A stretch of DNA of 64,000 bases from Streptomyces flavidovirens DSM 40150 (lineage in GTDB: Bacteria; Actinomycetota; Actinomycetes; Streptomycetales; Streptomycetaceae), in contig NZ_AUBE01000012.1 of NCBI RefSeq assembly GCF_000429085.1, positions 124,001 to 188,000 on the forward strand, written 5' to 3'. The translations under genes were made by a program, and so were the position numbers. Of this stretch, positions 19,459 through 27,189 are shown one piece after another. The notes under the pieces were generated by a model. That model did no database searches. It was not told the origin of the DNA and saw only the letters and a program-made list of their open reading frames with translations. Every line of letters starts with the position of its first letter. Position 1 is the first letter of the stretch.

Positions 19459-20607
19459 GTGAGCCAGGCCCTCGTGACGCTCGCGCTGAGCGGTGACGTC
19501 ATGCCAGGACGGGGTGTCGACCAGATCCTGCCGCACCCCGGTGACCCGGAGCTGCGCGAGGGGTACATCCGCGACGCCCGCGATTACGTCTCGCTGGCGG
19601 AGGCCGCCAACGGCCCCGTTCCAGGACCTGTGGACTACACCTGGCCCTGGGGTGCGACGCTGGGTGTGATGGAGGCCGTAGCGCCCGATGCCCGGATCAT
19701 CAATCTGGAAACGAGCATCACGACGAGCGACGACTTCGCCCCCGGCAAGGCCGTGAACTACCGGATGCACCCGCGCAACGTGCCGTGTCTGACCGCGGCG
19801 CGGCCCGATGTGTGCGCGCTCGCGAACAACCACGTACTGGACTTCGGGCGCCGCGGCCTGGAGGAGACGCTGGACGTCCTGCGCGCCGCCGGACTCCGGC
19901 CCGCCGGCGCGGGGCGGGACGCGGCCGAGGCGCGGCGGCCGGTGGCGGCCGCCACGAGAAGCGGCGGCCGAGTGGTGGTGCTGTCGTGCGGGACGGCGTC
20001 CAGCGGGATTCCGTCGCGGTGGGCCGCGGCGGAGGACCGGCCGGGCGTCGACTTCGTACCCGATCTCTCAGTCCGCAGCGCGGACGCCCTCGTACGGCGG
20101 CTGCGGGCGGTGCGGCGGGACGGTGATCTGCTGGTCGTCTCGATCCACTGGGGGTCGAACTGGGGGTACGCGGTGCCGCCGGCCCAGACCGCCTTCGCAC
20201 GGCGGCTCGTCGACGGCGGCGTGGACGTCGTGCACGGCCACTCCTCGCACCATCCGCGCCCGGTCGAGGTCTACCGGGGCCGACTCGTGCTGTACGGCTG
20301 CGGAGACCTGATCGACGACTATGAGGGCATCCGGGGGTACGAGCGGTACCGCGACGACCTGCGGCTGCTGTACTTCCCGTCGCTCGACGCGCGCACGGGC
20401 GAACTGACCGGTCTGCGGATCGCTCCCCTGCGGGCCCGGCGGATGACGCTGCACCGCGCGCCGGCGGCGGACGCCGACTGGCTGTGCGAGACCCTGACCA
20501 GGGCGGGGCATGGCTTCGGTACGGCAGTGGAGCCCGAGCCCGGCTCCGACGGCTTTCTCGCGCTCCGCTGGTCCGGGCACGCCGCACGACGGCGTACGGC
20601 CTCGTAG
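19459..20607 (+). CDS. CapA-family (poly-gamma-glutamate biosynthesis-like) protein
   Basis: Protein of 382 residues with the metallophosphoesterase-like CapA/PGA_cap fold: GDVMPGRG at the start, ANNHVLDFG in the middle, SIHWGSNW and HGHSSHHPRP later, ending near YGCGDLIDD. The GTG start has GGGAG upstream. CapA proteins in Bacillus belong to the poly-gamma-glutamate export complex; streptomycete homologues are usually standalone and of unknown function. No capBC genes are nearby, so the name denotes the family only. Confidence 0.86.
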   Translation: MSQALVTLALSGDVMPGRGVDQILPHPGDPELREGYIRDARDYVSLAEAANGPVPGPVDYTWPWGATLGVMEAVAPDARIINLETSITTSDDFAPGKAVNYRMHPRNVPCLTAARPDVCALANNHVLDFGRRGLEETLDVLRAAGLRPAGAGRDAAEARRPVAAATRSGGRVVVLSCGTASSGIPSRWAAAEDRPGVDFVPDLSVRSADALVRRLRAVRRDGDLLVVSIHWGSNWGYAVPPAQTAFARRLVDGGVDVVHGHSSHHPRPVEVYRGRLVLYGCGDLIDDYEGIRGYERYRDDLRLLYFPSLDARTGELTGLRIAPLRARRMTLHRAPAADADWLCETLTRAGHGFGTAVEPEPGSDGFLALRWSGHAARRRTAS

Positions 20608-20675
20608 GCCACGCGGACGGCGGCTGCGCGGTGCCGCCCGAAGAGGCCCCTTTGCGTACGTCCCGTGCGATCCGG

Positions 20676-21425
20676 TCAGGACGTCGGCGCGTCCAGCTTC
20701 GGCTTCCGGTTCACCTCGGTCACCTTCACGTCCTCCGTCTCCGGGGACCCGAACGCCTCGACGGTCACCCCGCTGCCGGTGCCGGTGACCTCCAGAGCCA
20801 AGTGGCTGCCCATCATGCGCAGGTCGAGCCTTGTGCGGGGCGCGCCCGCGTGGTCCGGCATGCGGTGAATTCGCGACGCGGGGTAGTCGAGGTCGGTCAG
20901 CTTGCTCTGCACCGCCTGGTAGCTGGTCGTCTTCGTGTTCTGGAACGCCTCGCTGACGCGCTTCGCGTGCTCGTCGCCGGTGCACTTCTCGATACCGGTC
21001 AACGGCACTTCCTTGACCGGCCTGGGCCAGGTGAAGTCAGGGGCCGGCTCCGACGCCGCGGGATCATCCAGGGGAACCGGGATTTCTCCCTCGGCGTTCG
21101 GAACACCCGGCGGGGTCTCGCCCGGCCCGTACGCCGGTGTGGGCGCACCCTCCCAGCCCGGCAGATCCTCGGGCTTGGGCGCGTCACCGGTGCCGCTGCC
21201 GTTGGGGGCGTCCGGAGCGCAGACGTGCGTGATGCGGGTCAACAGCGCGAGGAACCGCATCTCCGGATCGTTGTCTCCCGGCGGAGCATCCGGCGGGGTG
21301 GTCGCCGAGACGGCGGCGCCCGCGGGGGTCTGGTCGGTGGTGGCGTTCTGCGTGCCGCAGCCGGAGAGGACCATGCAGCCGAGCGCGGCCAGCAGCACAG
21401 GCTTCGGGAGGGATATTGATCGCAT
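20676..21425 (-). CDS. Lipoprotein of unknown function
   Basis: 249-residue lipoprotein: signal peptide MRSISLPKPVLLAALGC with the lipobox LSGC (lipidated Cys near residue 23). The mature part has a Pro/Glu/Asp-rich segment (about 75-140) and a C-terminal domain (about 140-249) with two Cys. No known domain is recognised. The ATG at 21425 is preferred over 21461 because it begins exactly at the signal peptide. It is divergent from the graspetide locus across a 214-bp gap with a perfect 16-bp palindrome. Confidence 0.7.
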   Translation of the reverse strand: MRSISLPKPVLLAALGCMVLSGCGTQNATTDQTPAGAAVSATTPPDAPPGDNDPEMRFLALLTRITHVCAPDAPNGSGTGDAPKPEDLPGWEGAPTPAYGPGETPPGVPNAEGEIPVPLDDPAASEPAPDFTWPRPVKEVPLTGIEKCTGDEHAKRVSEAFQNTKTTSYQAVQSKLTDLDYPASRIHRMPDHAGAPRTRLDLRMMGSHLALEVTGTGSGVTVEAFGSPETEDVKVTEVNRKPKLDAPTS

Positions 21426-21460
21426 GCGCGCATCATGCGGGCCGCTGATCACCGGGCGCA

Positions 21461-21476
21461 TGAGTACGCGTACTCA
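21461..21476. promoter_or_regulatory. Perfect 16-bp palindrome upstream of the RiPP locus
   Basis: TGAGTACGCGTACTCA is fully self-complementary and lies 35 bp from the lipoprotein start and 163 bp before the graspetide precursor. A symmetric site of this size in a divergent intergenic region is most likely a transcription factor operator. The regulator is unknown. Confidence 0.55.
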
Positions 21477-21639
21477 CCACGGGATCGACGGAGAAGAGTC
21501 TGGACTCAGGCACGAGATCCGGCCGTAATGGAACGGGTCCCCCTCCGCAGACCGTCTTGGCGGACAGGACTGAACTCCCCACACGGCCGGCGCGTACTGA
21601 CCTGCGTACAGCGCCGGCTGATCAGCAACGAGGAGCGCC

Positions 21640-21831
21640 ATGCGACCTTTCATATGGAACTACGCCCAGCACAACGAAGGGCCGGACGCCCCGGTCCCCT
21701 ACGCCTACAACAGCGCCGCCCAGCTCAACTTACTGCCCGACGGGCGTCCCGCCATCAGTGACCGGGAGCTGCTGCTGGCTCTCAGCACCACCACGTCCAC
21801 GGCCGGCTCCCAGACGCATTTCGACGACTGA
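21640..21831 (+). CDS. tgmA: Graspetide (ATP-grasp-modified RiPP) precursor, TgmA-like
   Basis: 63-residue peptide preceded by AGGAG, directly followed (17 bp) by an ATP-grasp ligase. The N-terminal part (MRPFIWNYA, PYAYNSAAQLNLLPDGRPA) matches the leader of the ATP-grasp target peptide family, and the C-terminus TTTSTAGSQTHFDD is the family core type: Thr/Ser acceptors followed by acidic residues, suited to omega-ester cross-links. The codon at 21730-21732 is TTA, so translation probably needs the bldA leucyl-tRNA. Product structure and core limits are inferred from the family. Confidence 0.85.
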   Translation: MRPFIWNYAQHNEGPDAPVPYAYNSAAQLNLLPDGRPAISDRELLLALSTTTSTAGSQTHFDD

Positions 21832-21848
21832 CCGGCCTGGCGACGCCG

Positions 21849-22787
21849 ATGACCGTACTGATCCTGACAAGCCATCAGGACGTCACGACCGACATGGTGG
21901 TGGCCGAGCTGCACGAACGGGGCGTACCACTGGTGCGCCTGGATCCGGCTGATCTGCCCGGGGAAGCCGGTCTGTCGGCCGAGTACGTCAGTGGTGACTT
22001 CCACTGCTATCTGTCGGCGGACGGGCGCATGGTCAGCTCCAAGTCCCTGCGCTCCATATGGGTGCGACGGCCCGGTGAGCCCGCGGCACACGCCCCGGAG
22101 CCGTCGCGGTGGCTTTCGGCCGAGACCGGGCAGGCCCTGTACGGGGCGCTCTGCTCCACCACGGCGCGCTGGATGAACCATCCCCGCCAGGCGGACCAGG
22201 CCCGGCTCAAGCCCTGGCAGTTGCGGTTCGCCCACCGCAGCGGCTTCGCCGTGCCGCCCACCGTCATCACGACCTTCCCGCGGGTGGCCGAGCAGTTCGC
22301 GGGCCAGTACGGGAAGGTCGTGGTGAAGTCCCTCTCCGGGCCGCCGCGCGGTGAGCCCGCGATCGCCCTGCCGACCGCGCTCGTCGAGCCGGGTACGGAC
22401 TTCGCCGGCGTCGCGGGCGGCCCCACGCTGCTTCAGCGGTACGTGCCCAAACGGGCCGACATCAGGCTGACGTGCGTCGGTGGCCGGATGTTCGCCGCCC
22501 GGAAGGTCTCCGCGTCCGGGCAGGTCGACGGGCGCTACGGCGACACCGGCCAGGTGTGGGAGCCCGCCGTCGTACCCGACCGCATCGCGCGGGCAGTTCA
22601 CGACTACACGGGGCTGGCGGGTCTCGCGTACGCGGCTTTCGACTTCGCCGAGGACGCCGAGGCCGTGTGGTGGTTCCTGGAGTGCAACCAGGGCGGCCAG
22701 TTCGGCTTCGTGGAGCTGGAGACCGGCCAGCCCATCGCGGAGGCGGTCGCGTCCTGGCTGGCGCAGGAGCCGCGCGGGCCGGCGTGA
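21849..22787 (+). CDS. tgmB: ATP-grasp ribosomal peptide maturase (TgmB family)
   Basis: 312-residue ATP-grasp protein of the graspetide maturase (SAV_5884-like) family: N-terminal pre-ATP-grasp region (VLILTSHQDVTTDMV), then MNHPRQADQARLKPWQL, a K-V-V-V-K-S nucleotide-binding stretch (about 152-160), the VYI-like LLQRYVPKRADIRLT, and the acidic metal site ECNQGGQFGF at the end. It should form omega-ester (or omega-amide) bonds between Ser/Thr (or Lys) and Asp/Glu of the upstream precursor. No adjacent methyltransferase (tgmC type) is present, unlike many such loci. The start has no clear binding site, so coupling to the precursor is likely. Confidence 0.88.
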   Translation: MTVLILTSHQDVTTDMVVAELHERGVPLVRLDPADLPGEAGLSAEYVSGDFHCYLSADGRMVSSKSLRSIWVRRPGEPAAHAPEPSRWLSAETGQALYGALCSTTARWMNHPRQADQARLKPWQLRFAHRSGFAVPPTVITTFPRVAEQFAGQYGKVVVKSLSGPPRGEPAIALPTALVEPGTDFAGVAGGPTLLQRYVPKRADIRLTCVGGRMFAARKVSASGQVDGRYGDTGQVWEPAVVPDRIARAVHDYTGLAGLAYAAFDFAEDAEAVWWFLECNQGGQFGFVELETGQPIAEAVASWLAQEPRGPA

Positions 22788-22859
22788 ACGGAGGGCTGTC
22801 GCATCGCGTAGTAGGGGGCGGCAGGCCGACCGTAACGTACAGAGAAGGGGCGAGCGTCT

Positions 22860-24929
22860 GTGAGGCGTCGAACAGGACCCGAACCGGGGGTGCCGCCGCA
22901 CCGGGCTTCCGGCGGCAGCCGCCGGTTCCGCATCGATTACCCGCGTCAGGGGCGCCGCGGACTGTTACGGCTGGTCCCGTCGTGGCGGCTGCTGCTGGGT
23001 GTCGCGCTGATCTGCTGCGGTACGGCCGCCGCCCTGGTCGGCTATGTGTACTCCACCGTGCACATCGCGGACGTGAACGCCGCCGCGCGAGCCGAAGCCA
23101 ATGTCTATTACTGGGCCGACGGCACACAAATGGTCAGCGTCGGGGCGGTCAACCGCCAGAACATTCCGCTGTCCGACATCCCGCCGTCCCTTCAGAACGC
23201 CGTGATCGCGGCGGAGAACGCCGACTTCTACAGTGACCCCGGATTCTCCGTCGGCGGCGTGGGCCGGGCCGTGGTGAACATGGCCCGCGGCGGGGAGGTC
23301 CAGGGCGGGTCGACCATCACCCAGCAGTATGTGAAGAACACGTACCTGACGCCGGAGCAGACCGTGGACCGCAAGCTGCGTGAGCTGTGCCTGGCGGTCA
23401 AGCTGTCCCGGTCCCTGTCCAAGCAGGACATTCTCCAGGGGTATCTCAACACCAGCTGGTTCGGCCGCAACGCCTACGGAGTGCAGGCTGCCGCGGTGGC
23501 CTATTACGGCATGGACGCCAGGGAGCTCGATCCCGGCCGCAGCGCGCTGCTTGCCGCGCTGCTCAAGGGAGCGCAGCAGTACGATCCTTCGCTGAGCGAG
23601 GCCAACCACCGCAGGGCCGAGGGGCGTTGGCGGTATGTCCTGGACCGGCAGGTGGAGCTCGGGCACATGTCGCGCCAGGAGCGGGCCAAGTACACCGTCT
23701 TCCCGGAACCGCGCCGGCAGTCCGTGTCCACCAGCCTGTCGGGGCAGACCGGTTACCTGGTGGATGTGGCGAACAAGTACATCGAGAAACGTACCGGGCT
23801 GACCGCCGGGGAACTCGGCCGCGGCGGATACCGGATTCGCACCACCTTCGACAGGGCCAAGGTGGAGCGACTGCGGCAGACCGTGGAGAGGGTCACGGCG
23901 CAGAGCCTGGACCCGGAACGCCGGATCACCGACCGGGACGTCCAGATCGGCGCCGCGTCGGTCCGCCCGGGCGACGGGGCGGTGCTGGCGCTGTACGGCG
24001 GCCCTGACGCGACCGAGCACTTCACCAACAACGCGGACACGGCGGGGGTGCCGGTGGGTTCGGCCTTCAAACCGTTCGTCCTGGCGGCGGCTCTTCAGCA
24101 CGGTGTCCGTTCGGCCGGCACGGCCCCGCCACGGCTGCCGGTGACGTCCGACAGTTTCTATGACGCCAGCGGTGTCCTGACAGCCGGTACACCGTTGCTG
24201 CCGCCGGAGCGGGGCGGTACCGGCACCAGCGGTTTCGCGGACGGTGTCCTGCCCTTCGCCACCGGCCTTCCCACCCTGCGCGAGGCGCTGGTCCTGGGCG
24301 GCGAGAGTGTGTACAGCCGCCTCGGTGAGGACGTCGGACTGGCGAGGGTTCGCGATCTCGCCGTCGGTACGGGCCTGTTGCCACAGAGCATGGCGCCCCT
24401 GGAGCGGCGCTTCGCCGTCGGCACGTCCACCCCGAGCGCCATCCGGATGGCCGACGCGTACGCCACCTTCGCCGAAGACGGCCGGCGTACGGACCCGTAC
24501 TCGGTCACCGCGGTCACCTACCAGGGCACCCGGCTGGAGGGGCTGGAGCCGCCGCCCGGCAGGCAGGTGCTGGACGTGGAGGTGGCCCGCGAGGTCTCCC
24601 GCGCGATGCGGGACGTGGCTGTGGACGCCCTGGCGCCGGACACCCTGCGTGCGGTGGCGCCGGTGGCCGCGGGCCGCACCGGCGACGGCGACCGCGTGCC
24701 GGCCGCCTGGTTCGTCGGCTACACCGAAGAGCTGTCGACCGCCGTGACCGTCTTCCGGAACAAACCGGGTAAGGGCGGTCTGCTCCCGCTGTCCGGGGTG
24801 GGCGGCGCCGGCGGGTCCGGGCAGGAGCGGGGCGACTTCCTGCCGGTGCGGGTGTGGTCGTCGTACATGACAGCGACCCTGCCGGGACCGGGCGGCGGAG
24901 GCTTCGAAAGGCCCGCCGACACCCGGTAA
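22860..24929 (+). CDS. Bifunctional-type penicillin-binding protein with altered transpeptidase motifs
   Basis: 689-residue PBP: cytoplasmic basic N-terminus, membrane anchor (about 41-65), GT51 transglycosylase domain with catalytic Glu near residue 119 (AAENADFYSD) and GGSTITQQYVKN, and a transpeptidase-like domain (about 330-640) with S401-A-F-K404. The SxN site, expected in LREALVxSVNTxF, reads LREALVLGGESVY and the KTG box reads RTG (606-608), so beta-lactam-reactive activity may be lost or changed. Codon 36 is TTA (22965-22967). It starts 72 bp after the ATP-grasp gene on the same strand and shares its TTA dependence. It may be an ordinary neighbour or a part of the RiPP locus. Confidence 0.85.
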   Translation: MRRRTGPEPGVPPHRASGGSRRFRIDYPRQGRRGLLRLVPSWRLLLGVALICCGTAAALVGYVYSTVHIADVNAAARAEANVYYWADGTQMVSVGAVNRQNIPLSDIPPSLQNAVIAAENADFYSDPGFSVGGVGRAVVNMARGGEVQGGSTITQQYVKNTYLTPEQTVDRKLRELCLAVKLSRSLSKQDILQGYLNTSWFGRNAYGVQAAAVAYYGMDARELDPGRSALLAALLKGAQQYDPSLSEANHRRAEGRWRYVLDRQVELGHMSRQERAKYTVFPEPRRQSVSTSLSGQTGYLVDVANKYIEKRTGLTAGELGRGGYRIRTTFDRAKVERLRQTVERVTAQSLDPERRITDRDVQIGAASVRPGDGAVLALYGGPDATEHFTNNADTAGVPVGSAFKPFVLAAALQHGVRSAGTAPPRLPVTSDSFYDASGVLTAGTPLLPPERGGTGTSGFADGVLPFATGLPTLREALVLGGESVYSRLGEDVGLARVRDLAVGTGLLPQSMAPLERRFAVGTSTPSAIRMADAYATFAEDGRRTDPYSVTAVTYQGTRLEGLEPPPGRQVLDVEVAREVSRAMRDVAVDALAPDTLRAVAPVAAGRTGDGDRVPAAWFVGYTEELSTAVTVFRNKPGKGGLLPLSGVGGAGGSGQERGDFLPVRVWSSYMTATLPGPGGGGFERPADTR

Positions 24930-24940
24930 GGGGGGCTCTG

Positions 24941-24971
24941 CGCGGCCGGCGGCGGACCGCCGCCGGCCGCG
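24941..24971. terminator. Hairpin 1 of a tandem bidirectional terminator
   Basis: A perfect inverted repeat, 15 bases each side of a central A (about a 14-bp stem with a 3-base loop in practice), directly after the PBP stop and in the gap to the convergent sortase gene. Confidence 0.65.
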
Positions 24972-24977
24972 TACGGC

Positions 24978-25014
24978 GCAGGGGCCGGCGTCCGGGATGG
25001 ACGCCGGCCCCTGC
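24978..25014. terminator. Hairpin 2 of the tandem terminator
   Basis: A perfect 16-bp stem (24978-24993 with 24999-25014) and the five-base loop GGGAT, 7 bases after hairpin 1. Together they separate the convergent PBP and sortase transcripts. Confidence 0.7.
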
Positions 25015-25046
25015 GGGACAGGCTGTCTGCCGCGACGGCTGCGGCG

Positions 25047-25751
25047 CTACCGGTCGCCGGTGAGGCTTGCGAACACCACCACGTTGTCCGAGTAGTAGCG
25101 CGTCGAGCGGTCGTACTGACCGCCACAGGTGATCAGGCGCAGGCCCGCGTGGTCGATGTTCTTGTAGACCTCGACGGTGGGGAACCGGTTCTTGGGGTAC
25201 TGGGCGGTGCGGTCGACGGTGAACTGCGCGGTCTTGCCGTCGGCGCGGTCGACCTCGATCCTGTCACCGGCCTTGAGCGAGGAGAGGCGGTGGAACACCG
25301 AGGGTTCGCCGTTCCAGCTGACGTGTCCCGCGATGACGGCCGGTCCCCGGGCTCCGGGCGGCGGACCTGGTACGTACCACCCCGCCTTGGCCGGATCGAC
25401 GGGCGTCTCCATGGCGCCGTCCTTCTGCTGCCCCAACTCCTCCAGGGCGGATGACACGCCGAGGGACGGGATGGAGATCCGCCGGGGAGGCGACTTCGGC
25501 AGGGCCGCGGCGTCCTGCGGTCCGCTGCCCGTGCCGTTCTCCGCGTCCTGGGCGGGCTGGTCGTCCCGCGCCCGGGTGTCGCCCTGTACGGGTTGCCGGT
25601 TCGCGGGCGCCGACTGCGGCGGGGGCTCCTCGCCCGGCCCCGCGCACCCGGCGACGAGCAGGAGCGCCGCGATCGCGGTCACGGCGGACGTGACGGCGGT
25701 ACGGGCGCGACGCGGCGCGGCGCCGGTCCCGTACCCGCTGTGGCTGATCAT
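25047..25751 (-). CDS. Class F sortase
   Basis: 234-residue sortase with an N-terminal membrane anchor or lipoprotein-like signal (about 20-42, ending LLLVAGC), a Pro-rich linker and the sortase barrel (about 90-230). The catalytic His is in AGHVSW, the Cys in LITCGG, and the Arg in STRYYSDNVVVFA, all present. Class F enzymes are typical of actinobacteria. The ATG overlaps the stop of the CHRD gene (ATGA), so the CHRD protein is its probable partner or substrate. No LPxTG motif was seen in that protein, so the sorting signal is unclear. Confidence 0.9.
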   Translation of the reverse strand: MISHSGYGTGAAPRRARTAVTSAVTAIAALLLVAGCAGPGEEPPPQSAPANRQPVQGDTRARDDQPAQDAENGTGSGPQDAAALPKSPPRRISIPSLGVSSALEELGQQKDGAMETPVDPAKAGWYVPGPPPGARGPAVIAGHVSWNGEPSVFHRLSSLKAGDRIEVDRADGKTAQFTVDRTAQYPKNRFPTVEVYKNIDHAGLRLITCGGQYDRSTRYYSDNVVVFASLTGDR

Positions 25752-26563
25752 GCGCCACTTCCGTCGGCCGGCTCCGTGGTGGTGGCCGGTCGCCGCCTGC
25801 GGCCCAGGCCGAGTGCGGCCGCCACCGCCAGGAAGGCGACACCGCCCGCGGCGACCAGCGCCCCGGAGACCTCGTTGCCCGGTGCGGGGCCGCTGCCCGT
25901 CTCGACTCCGCCCACGGGGACGGAACCGACCGCCGCGCCTTCCACCAGGCCGCAGACGGCCGGGGCGGTGGCTTCCTGCGGGAGCTTGGGATCCAGGTCG
26001 CTCTTCCCTGCGCCGAAGTCGTACTGCTTGTCGCCGTTCCGGTCGATGCCGTGCTGCACGACGTGCAGGTCCTTGATGTGGTCGGCCACGTCCTGGGAGA
26101 CCGTGATCGTACGCTCGTAGGAGAGCTTGCCCTGCGCGTCCGCGACCGGCATGCGGTCGACGGCGAGGCCGCTGGCGGCGGAGGTGTCGCCCTCGGTGGT
26201 GAGCGAGATGTTGATCTCACCGTAGATGGGCAGGCCTTCGCTGGTGGTGACGATCCCGTCGCCGTCCTGGTCCGCGCTCGCGTCCGGGCAGAGGAAGTCG
26301 TGGCCGTCGGTGGAACCGTGGATGTGCTGTGCGTGTGGCTGGCCGGGCACGAGTCCTTCGGACTCGATCTTCACGGTGAGCCGTGTGCCGTCCAGGCTGA
26401 GCATCGCCGTACCGCTTCCGCCGGAGTTGTTCAGCGCGTCCAGGTCGATCTGGTACGCGGTCCCTTCGGCGGCGGCCGGGGAAGAGGTGACTGCCACGAG
26501 AGCGAGGGCGGCGGGCAGAGCGACAAGTGTGACGAGTCGAGTTGTGGTGCGCTGGGCTATCAC
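25748..26563 (-). CDS. Secreted CHRD-like protein with C-terminal membrane anchor
   Basis: 271 residues from a GTG at 26563: signal peptide (about 1-30, ending SSPAAAEG), a CHRD-like domain (about 30-190) with the Zn/Cu-type HAQHIHG block and repeated DxDGDG acidic loops, then a Gly/Pro linker and a C-terminal membrane segment (about 238-258) ending in an Arg-rich tail (GRRRRP). This is the layout of a cell-wall-anchored protein, but no LPxTG-like motif is clear. The longer open frame to 26800 passes through poly-C and poly-Pro stretches and is not used. AAAGGA lies upstream, though with 11 bases of spacing. Translationally coupled to a sortase. Confidence 0.78.
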   Translation of the reverse strand: MIAQRTTTRLVTLVALPAALALVAVTSSPAAAEGTAYQIDLDALNNSGGSGTAMLSLDGTRLTVKIESEGLVPGQPHAQHIHGSTDGHDFLCPDASADQDGDGIVTTSEGLPIYGEINISLTTEGDTSAASGLAVDRMPVADAQGKLSYERTITVSQDVADHIKDLHVVQHGIDRNGDKQYDFGAGKSDLDPKLPQEATAPAVCGLVEGAAVGSVPVGGVETGSGPAPGNEVSGALVAAGGVAFLAVAAALGLGRRRRPATTTEPADGSGA

Positions 26564-26677
26564 GATCGTTCGGTTCCTTTCCGGTGGCCGCCCTCCGGGG
26601 GCGGCCACGGTCTTGTCCGTGCCGTTCCGTGTCCGTGTCGTGTCCGGCTCTGGTCGTGCGCGCCTCAGGCTTTGACC

Positions 26678-26702
26678 GGGGGGGGGGGGGGGGGGGGGGG
26701 GG
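26678..26702 (+). repeat. Poly-G tract, 25 bases
   Basis: An uninterrupted run of 25 G on the plus strand, unlike anything else in the window. Could be a slippage-prone phase-variable tract or a read/assembly artefact. Confidence 0.95.
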
Positions 26703-26763
26703 AGCCGCAGGACGTCCTGATCGACGGCGAGACCATCGCCGAGGTCGGTACGGGCCTGAGCGC
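26702..26763 (+). pseudogene. Stranded amidohydrolase-like N-terminal fragment
   Basis: In frame from 26702, the 20 codons read EPQDVLIDGETIAEVGTGLS, very like the strand-2 region of dihydropyrimidinase/hydantoinase-type amidohydrolases (ADVLIDGxxIxxVG). Both ends run into poly-G, with no start, no stop and no downstream gene. It is a remnant, or foreign sequence joined in by assembly. Too short for a firm family call. Confidence 0.4.
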
Positions 26764-26779
26764 GGGGGGGGGGGGGGGG
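26764..26779 (+). repeat. Poly-G tract, 16 bases
   Basis: Second uninterrupted G run, 61 bases after the first. Lies 17 bases before the stop of the next minus-strand gene. Confidence 0.95.
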
Positions 26780-26796
26780 CCGGCAAAGCGCGGCGT

Positions 26797-27189
26797 TCAC
26801 CTCTGCGGGTTGCCGCCCGCCCCCACGGGTGCCTGCATCTGGTGGGCGGAGTGCGCGGAGAGGGACGCGACCGGAGCGGTCTCGCTCAGGTGCCCCACGT
26901 GCGGACGGGCCCTGTCGGCGGGGGAAGTTTCGGCGATGGCGGCGGTCGCCGGACCGGGCGGGGGCGCCGCGCTCTTGCGCTCGTCAGGCGCGTTCGCCAC
27001 CGAGGACCAGGTACGGAGCCGGTGGCTGGCGGCCTCGTCGAGAGTCACGGGCGCCCCACGCTGCTCGGCCAGCCGGCTGGCCTCCCGGCCGAGCGCGGCC
27101 ACGTCGTCCCAGCGCAGGGTCAGCACCACGGAGAGCTCGGCGCCGCCGCCCGGAAGCCCTTGCATCACTGAATCAATGCGATCGGTCAT
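26797..27189 (-). CDS. Hypothetical protein, 130 residues
   Basis: The ATG at 27189 has AGGAGCGG upstream. The protein begins MTDRIDSVMQGLP, with a stretch LTLRWDDVAALGREASRLAEQ (about 25-45) and an Ala/Pro-rich C-terminus. No family recognised. The first 60 residues look folded (alpha/beta) and the remainder disordered. A longer open frame to 27489 is Ala/Arg-rich and lacks a binding site. Codon bias is typical of the window. Confidence 0.55.
   Translation of the reverse strand: MTDRIDSVMQGLPGGGAELSVVLTLRWDDVAALGREASRLAEQRGAPVTLDEAASHRLRTWSSVANAPDERKSAAPPPGPATAAIAETSPADRARPHVGHLSETAPVASLSAHSAHQMQAPVGAGGNPQR

Larger units (their letters stand above)
26564..26796. other. CHRD gene upstream region with poly-G island
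   Basis: No complete gene. Contains a 10-bp hairpin (26584-26593 with 26599-26608) that would sit in the 5' leader of the CHRD message, then two long G tracts (26678-26702 and 26764-26779) around a 61-base coding-like fragment. The G-tracts lie about 115-215 bp upstream of the CHRD start, so their length could alter promoter spacing or leader structure. Confidence 0.6.

Noticed and set aside
26564..26800. Longer CHRD protein starting at 26800
   Set aside because: The extension would be encoded by the poly-G tracts (poly-Pro) and precedes the signal peptide; the GTG at 26563 starts at the natural signal sequence.
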